Source of the DNA: Ciona savignyi
Lineage: Eukaryota; Chordata; Ascidiacea; Phlebobranchia; Cionidae
Direction: 5' to 3'
Assembly: GCA_000149265.1 (NCBI GenBank)
Contig: CH002840.1
Coordinates: 339,455-403,454 of the forward strand
Length of the DNA: 64,000 nt
Numbering within the stretch: the stretch's first letter is position 1; every line of letters starts with the position of its first letter. Below are positions 57,501 through 64,000 of this stretch, piece by piece. A program made the position numbers and the translations under genes. The notes beneath the pieces were generated by a model, which ran no database searches, was not told the DNA's origin, and saw only the letters and a list, made by a program, of their open reading frames with translations.

Positions 57501-60500
57501 CCACAGGGAGTAATAATGAAATCATATTTGTTTTGAAATACCTTCTGTTTTAATAAGAATGGTGATTTTTAATTTGTAGAAGCATCAGTAAATATTTAGC
57601 AATTGCTCTGCATATTTGCTAAATAGATTTTTAGTAGAAACCTTAATTTTAAATATTTTGGTGAATTGATGAAATATAGAATAGAATTGAATTTCATTCC
57701 AAAATGTCTAGATAATGGTACCAGTATGAAATGTACTGATTGAGAGTAACACATTATCAAAGAGGTTATATTTATTCCCTTAATATCTTTAAATATAATG
57801 TTTTGGATTTACATCAATCACATATCGTATATTTTTTATGACACACCAAAAAAGGATGCGGTCCGTACATTACATATTGTTATATAATAAAAAGAAACAA
57901 TTTCTAAACCCTTCATAAATACTGCCCTATTAGCAAATTATTTTTTAAGAAAAAAATTTCTATTATTCATCCGACATCCAATTCCAGTTATCAATAAGTC
58001 GATTACCCCTCCGAGAGTTATCCAACCCCGGGGCAAGTGGATCTCTATTTTTCCTCACCCATGACGATGAGTTTATTATCAAAACCGTTCAACATAAAGA
58101 GGCCGAATTTCTTCAGAAGCTTTTACCGGGTTATTACATGGTAAGTCTATATTTTAGATCCAAATATAGTTACGCTAAATTGTTGTGGTTTAGATCGAAT
58201 GGCTTGATGCCCAGTTGTGCATACTTGTTAAAAGATTTATATAAAAGGGGATATTAATATGATTTTTAGCATCATACACTGAAGGACTGCAGATGTCTGC
58301 TGCCATTATGGATTGATGTAATATAATTAATAATCTATTTTTTATCATATATTTTGTCCCACCGATTTTTTTCGATTTTTTATACGTTAATTACATTTAA
58401 TTTTTAATAGTTAGCGGTAATTAGATTAAATATAAACTCATGTTAACATTAAAATCCTAATAAGCTAAGCTTTCACGCAGTGTAAAAGTAAAAAAACTTT
58501 TAACCCACTCTCTAACCCACATTTCTTTTTTATAGAACCTCGTGCAGAATCCTCGCACTCTTCTTCCCAAGTTCTACGGGTTATACAATGTGCAGTCTGG
58601 TGGGAAGAATATCAGAATGGTCGTGATGAATAACTTATTACCTAGTGTTATCAAAGTAAGTGGCATTTATGTTTGTTTAATTGATTAAACACCGTTTGAT
58701 TTTGTGTCGAAATATTTAGTCAGGGTGCCAAAATTAACATAGTGATTCTAGGCATTTTCATTATTATGTTTAATACACCATATACCAGTACATTGCACAT
58801 TTTATAGTCAAACACTAACACCCCTTGTAGATTTAACTGTGATGGTGCGAGTTGTATGTTTTATCTGCCAGCGATGAACATCACATAACATACAATTAAT
58901 TGTTTAAATTATACTCCTTTGCTACAGAGTCATCATCAGTAAAGTTTAATAATTAATGTATTTGATCAAAACTTTTAAAATTGTATAAAAATCAATTTCC
59001 CTATTATTATCTTCCGGCAGGAATATAAATTTTGTAATATAAAATGTCAATACTAATATTACTACATGTAACTTATGCGTACTATGAGTAAATTAAATAA
59101 TCTTTTCTGGCATGAAATGTGTTCTCTCGGAAACACTCAAGAATGAAGTTGCCCAGAAAATTGTAATATTGCAAAGCAATGCCAGAGCAAATATAACCCG
59201 GGCATTTATTGTTGTGTCATGTACGTTTCATGACAATCATTTATGTTTCAATGTGACAAAGTGCGGTGACATAAATTGTTTACAAAACATAATTTGGCCA
59301 TTTGTGTTTAAATTTGCTTAGTTCTGATGCAACACAATATAAAAGCTGGAAAAAAGTGTTGTTGTACAAACTTTATTCCATCCGCATTGTTAAACAAATT
59401 TTAAAAATTTAACAATTTATAAAACATAAAAAATTAAGAAACCTGCAATTTAGGAATGTTTTTTTAATAGTTTTTAATTCTTCTTTTTAAATATTATTAT
59501 GGTCCGCATCGACCGCATTTTTAAAGGTGTTTGTATTTAACCGTTTTAATGTAGCAGTACCACCATATATTTCCCATACTTCATCAAGTATTTCTTTTAA
59601 ACCACAACAGATGCACAAGAAATTTGACCTGAAAGGATCGACGTACAAGCGAAAAGCTTCGAAACAGGAAAACGAGAAAAAGAATCCGACTTATAAAGAT
59701 CTTGACCTTCTTGCCCAATTACCTGATGGTTTGACCCTTGAACCTGATATCCATGTCGCACTTATGAAAACTATGCAACGTGATTGCCTTGTAAGTAAAT
59801 GTGAGGCTGAGTTATAAGAACAGTCACCAGTTTTGAACCTGCAACCTTTAAAGCTGAAACGCATCGCACTTATCTGGTTATCGTGTAGCTCTTCTTGTTC
59901 TGCAAAAAAGTCCAATAATTACAGACGAATGCCTTTTTCAAAGTGTGCAATATTTTAATTCTTAGTTTCCGCTAAAAACAATAAACTATTTTTAATACAA
60001 AAGCTTGTGTCCTTACCAGGGAGCAGTCATAGGTCAACAGTAAATTAGAGCATCGTGAGTGGGTTCTATGGTGCCCTTTAAAAACAAACCAACCTCATTA
60101 CAGTCTACACATTCATACCACAATTATGCATACCTGACATACTAGATTCCAAAATCCGCTTTGAAATTAATTCAACCTTCCAGGTGTTACAATCTTTTAA
60201 GATCATGGATTACAGCTTGTTACTTGCAATTCACAATCTGGATGAAATGGATAAAGAATTCGCTTCCCAGGTTAAAATCAATACTCATGTTCACTAAATT
60301 TTGTTCTGTCATTTCAAAATTCCGAAAATTAATCTAACTTTTCTGTGTGATGATTAACAGTTAACCATTGTGCTAGTAAGTAGTTGGCTGCTTTAAATCA
60401 AGAAGTTTTTTTATCAATGTATTGTAAATATATATCACAATAAAGGAATCAGTTTAAACAAAAAGCATTGTTTGAATGACAAATTAGGAAAATCCATGTA

Positions 60501-62988
60501 ATTCTTCCGTTTTTATCATCAGATAATTAATCCATTAATACTGTGTTAGTATTTATCGCTGTCATCCATAGTTCTCATACCGTGGTCCCCTACAATGTAA
60601 TAGCACTGTAAAAGCTGATAAATAGCACAGTAAAAGCACCATACCGTGAGGACTAGGAATGTAGGGCGAAGAAGTCCTTTTACTTTAGTGCCCAGCAGCC
60701 CTGCCAAAGCTATTAAAGTTACATTTTGTTGTACACATTGGAAATTGATTTTTTTTAATTCTCATGTAAGCTAGGAGAAATGTCCTCTAGGTCACAGGAC
60801 CAGTTGGTGAATGTGTTGGCTTTGTGTTATTTTTAATCAAAAGCAAGTTGTCCCATCTATTGTGTAAATGGATAAATTCATCATTCCAAGCAAATATTAA
60901 TTATTCCACATTGCGGACAGGGTACAGATGTTGATGTGGGCTACAGCAACAAATTAAATAAATTCATGAAGCTTGGAACATTTGCCTCTGAAGTAAGATT
61001 TCAATTTCGGGTTTTGTGTTTTCTTGAATTGTCACCACAGAACATAAACAAAGCTATAAGCTTAGCAACTAGACTCAGTCAATGTGGTGCTTAACCGTTG
61101 GCATAATAATGAAACATGTAATGTAACGTTGAATTAAAAATTTGAATTTGTGTAATTTCCCCATTTTTTGGAATTTTAGTTGGATTCGAAAGCTCACAGA
61201 AGAACCAGCTCATCTGATTATAATTCAGACGACGCTCCTTCAACTTCACTGGGTGAGTTGATTTTGTGGTTGGTTCTGTTGGTTAAAGTTAAACTTTATA
61301 TTTGTCTTATCGTATCTTCTGGCCTTAAGACCTCTCTATGTATAAATAGTGGTCTCCTTGATTTAGCTTCATGATTAAAATGGAAATTGTTTTTTTTAAA
61401 ACATCTTACTATAATGAAAATTGAAAATTAGTATTCAGGGTTTAGGTTTTTAGCTAAGATTGATTTAACTTGTCACAAATATATCATTTGCACAAACTTT
61501 CTCTATGAATTTTATAATAACAAATTTATTTTCTGATTACCTAATTTATTCATCGTAAGAGTTATATATTTTTGCTCAATACAAATTTAATCTTTCCACT
61601 AGACACTAAAAATGAATGATAATTGTTTTGTCGTAATATTACGAAACAGAAAATAATTTGTGTTATCCATCATTTATCGCATTCAATTATCAGTTTAGCT
61701 ATTTGTGTTTACATAGTATAAAGTGGCATGGGGTATTTGCTTAACAGTGAACCAGGATAAAGAGGCTGTATAAAACAATATCCCGGTGTTAGATTTTAAC
61801 CTTATCTAATACAACATGTAAAAAGCACTACTATTATGGCTGTTACAATCAGGTGTTGGTTATCCCATTCCCCATTCAAACAACCCAGACAATATGGTGG
61901 GTGGGGAAATTCCACACTAAAACATTTGTTAACGGTAAACATTTCAAGGATGTTAAACTAGGCATAGCAGTGTAAAGGTACAAAAAACTAAAGAATGCTG
62001 TAACATTTAGTATCCAATGCTTGCATACTTGTAGTAATACAATGGAACATTGTTTTTCTTGGCATTTAATTGCAGTACTCCCCATTTATGTATACTGGCT
62101 TTGGCTGTATTTTCCCTACAATTCATGATACAAATATTAGCAGATATATGTCTATATTCATTCAAACTCAGTATTGAAGTCATTTAAACATCCCACTGGC
62201 TCCATTAGATTAATTTTTTTCTGCTTATATTTCATTGGCTTTAAACTCCTTATGTAATTTTTCAAACATTATCTTTTTTGAAAAAATGTAGAATACCGTA
62301 CTTAACTTTTAAAGCATATGAATGCTTTGTTTGAACAAGTTGTTTTATGTAGGTTTTTAAATAAATAGCGGTGGATCAGTTTAAGGGTTTATATTAATGG
62401 CAATTTAGGTATTAATCCTTGGGTTAACTTGTTTATGTCAAGTGAATTTCCTTATATTATTGCAATTAGATATTCCGTCGGGCTGACACATTCAATCATA
62501 TTGGGGACAGCGGAGTAGTCGTCATAATTGATGAACCCATTTATCACTTAGCGCCAAACATTGCAGAGCTTTATGCTTCCACATATGCATGATATTGATT
62601 GACGGATCCATATTGGTTATAGTTTTTGTTATTCCTATTTAACCAAATGTAAATATGAAAGTTGTAAATTATTTTTTTATAAAATTTAAAGAAGTCGAAA
62701 GGTTGGCACATGATGTTATGGATTTTAACATTCATCTTTAATGTCAGTTAATCTTTATTTGTATATTATATATATAGTCCTAAAGAAAGATAAGTATTTA
62801 GCTATAATTAGAAAAAAAATATAATTTGAATTTCGTGCTTGTCAAAAACAACTGCATAATGACGTAAAATACACACTATCAGTAAATATTAAACCGATTT
62901 TTTCCAATTATTTAGGACAGAGGCCAGCACACTCTGTCCTGGACTCAACCATGCTAAGGACAAAGTATAGCAAAGAACTTGATCATTG
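51543..62988 (+). CDS. PIP5K1: Type I phosphatidylinositol 4-phosphate 5-kinase, 3' end outside window
   Basis: Makes PI(4,5)P2 from PI4P at the plasma membrane. Exons: 51543-51591, 52788-52834, 53296-53383, 54146-54276, 54688-54805, 57988-58140, 58536-58655, 59611-59790, 60184-60270, 60921-60992, 61180-61252, 62916-62988 (ends in phase 2, so more exons follow). This gives about 396 codons. Family blocks in order: [51 protein letters not shown], glycine loop [30 protein letters not shown] with the ATP-site Lys, [41 protein letters not shown] and [13 protein letters not shown]. The wording is type I, not type II. The last three exons form a Ser-rich linker. The activation loop is not in the window. 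Exon 3 carries one extra G near 53350 that breaks the frame between HRRV and [11 protein letters not shown]. Confidence 0.93.
51731..52030 (+). repeat. Most complete SINE copy, in PIP5K intron 1
   Basis: About 300 bp. The tRNA-like head is GTTGGTCTAACGGTTAAGTG (A-box-like), followed by ATCGAAAGGTTGCAGGTGCG (B-box-like). The body is GGTTGTGTCCCTGGGCAAGG, ACCCAGCGGATTAATGGGTT, AACACACTGCAATAGCTCCG, GTGCGAGGTGATATGGCGAT and CCCATTCACGGGAATAAAGA. The tail is ATCCT repeats. Confidence 0.85.
54310..54430 (+). repeat. Partial SINE copy in PIP5K intron 4
   Basis: CTAGTCGGTTTTGTCCTTGA, GCAAGGTACTTACAGGACAT and GATATACAACACAATG match the SINE body. Confidence 0.55.
56200..56340 (-). repeat. SINE fragment (antisense) in PIP5K intron 5
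   Basis: AACCATTAAACCAATGGGTT and CACAACCAGATAGCTAGTAG are antisense SINE blocks. The copy is cut off by the TA-flanked element that follows. Confidence 0.5.
56342..56714. mobile_element. TA-flanked non-autonomous DNA element, 373 bp
   Basis: It begins CCGTATATACACGCCGATAG and ends TTAGCCGGAAATACGG. TA dinucleotides flank both ends. The terminal repeats are imperfect (CCGTAT at each end). Inside are GGTCGCACCACCTTATAGGT-type repeats. No coding potential is seen. It is inserted next to a SINE fragment in the 3.2-kb PIP5K intron 5. Confidence 0.6.
59815..59890 (-). repeat. SINE head fragment (antisense) in PIP5K intron 8
   Basis: GAACCTGCAACCTTTAAAGC and CGCATCGCACTTATCTGGTT follow the antisense tRNA-like head. 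Confidence 0.45.
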
Positions 62989-64000
62989 GTGAGTAAAAAT
63001 TATTGAGTTAAGTCAATGTAGTGGTAATGGCAAAAATGGTATGCTATAAATATCAATACAATAATTGTTTATTAGACTTTTGTGCAATCCCATGCTTGTT
63101 AATCTGGAAATAATTGTAAAAAAAGTATCTTTATAAGAGTAACAAATTAAAATTTTATTTAAAATATGCTCCTTGTTGTTAAAGTTAGTAAGTCGGGATA
63201 TGCTGGTTGTACAGCAGATTAGTAGTGGCGGGGGCTATGTAGCATTGTTACCCGGATTAAGAATGTAGGCACTTAATCCGTTGCTGCTTGAAAAAAGTGG
63301 GATTTACAAGTCTGTACAGATGCTTTTGAACTGCTACCTTACGCATAATATTGTCCTGTACATCATAGAGCAGTGCTACACGGATTCACATCAAAATTAG
63401 GATTCAAATATGCAATAAATCGTCAAACAACAATGCAATATTAAGAGTTCAATTGAAATCCATTTCTACAGGCTATCAATTATGCATGCCTCCTGGGCTT
63501 TTAGTAACAGACATTACACAAATATGAATTATTTCTTATAAGGATTTTAGTCTGATAATTGAAGTTGCTCAAAGCAAATACCCGTACATTTAAATTTAAA
63601 CGTTCAGATGCTTTCAAATATTAATTTCTAGCAGACGCGACAAGCACTGCATAATTTATGCAAATAGCACTTCGTTTGTATTCTCATAGAAAAGCGGAAT
63701 GTCTGGAAATGTTGAATTAGTCTCTAAGCATAACACGGATATTATAAGTTCCCATGTCCCATTTCAGTTACAAACAAAACAGCATTTATTTTTAATCTAA
63801 TACCTAAAAGTAGGACTTACATACAGCCTGTGCCAGATTGCAAGCATAATTATCAAAATGCTTTTTGTAACGTAACAGTTTTCTTACGAAATGTTATTTT
63901 CTGAGACAAAAGTAAAAATTTTGTGTCACCAAGTATAGTGATGGCGTTAGGACTCAAACTGTTTGAATAATGAGATGGAGCTGGAATTGGCTGGTATTTG

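Overview
This window is animal nuclear DNA. It is A+T-rich, its genes are split by many short GT-AG introns, and dispersed tRNA-derived SINEs, MITEs and minisatellites fill much of the rest. The gene set, the compact introns and a SINE with a tRNA-like head and an ATCCT-repeat tail suggest a tunicate, most likely Ciona. That assignment is inference; no database was searched. Two runs of exactly 100 N (35548-35647 and 48422-48521) show this is a draft scaffold.

Layout. 1-2660: a SINE interrupted by a foldback element, then a decayed non-LTR retrotransposon reverse transcriptase (minus strand). 2661-9786: no gene recognised, but a textbook hAT-type MITE with an 8-bp target duplication at 4062-4370. 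9787-18949 (+): a 14-exon, 765-residue transglutaminase with an intact Cys-His-Asp triad, a predicted N-myristoylation site and an added N-terminal helical module. 20998-25572 (+) and 29901-36517 (+): two tandem nine-exon paralogues for an unrecognised protein with about 12 membrane helices and conserved intramembrane histidines. A five-unit array of about 335-bp repeats lies between them. 36905-38105: a 951-bp TIR element nested in a SINE. 38565-39387 (+): a two-exon UMAD1-like gene. 40604-47082 (-): an 11-exon FIGNL1-like AAA ATPase. 48522-49580: a second copy of the FIGNL1 first exon and its flanks, starting right after the second gap. 51543-62988 and beyond (+): a type I phosphatidylinositol 4-phosphate 5-kinase whose 3' end lies outside the window.

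The single-copy genes have ordinary cellular roles: protein crosslinking, ESCRT-linked trafficking, RAD51 regulation and PI(4,5)P2 synthesis. They do not form a pathway together. UMAD1 and FIGNL1 converge tail to tail; FIGNL1 and PIP5K diverge head to head across about 4.5 kb. The least explained unit is the tandem membrane-protein pair. Its coding exons alternate between near-identical and clearly diverged blocks, which looks like gene conversion. Exon models were built by hand from splice sites, reading phase and family conservation; every model closes in frame except FIGNL1 (two 2-base discrepancies in one exon) and PIP5K (one extra base in exon 3).
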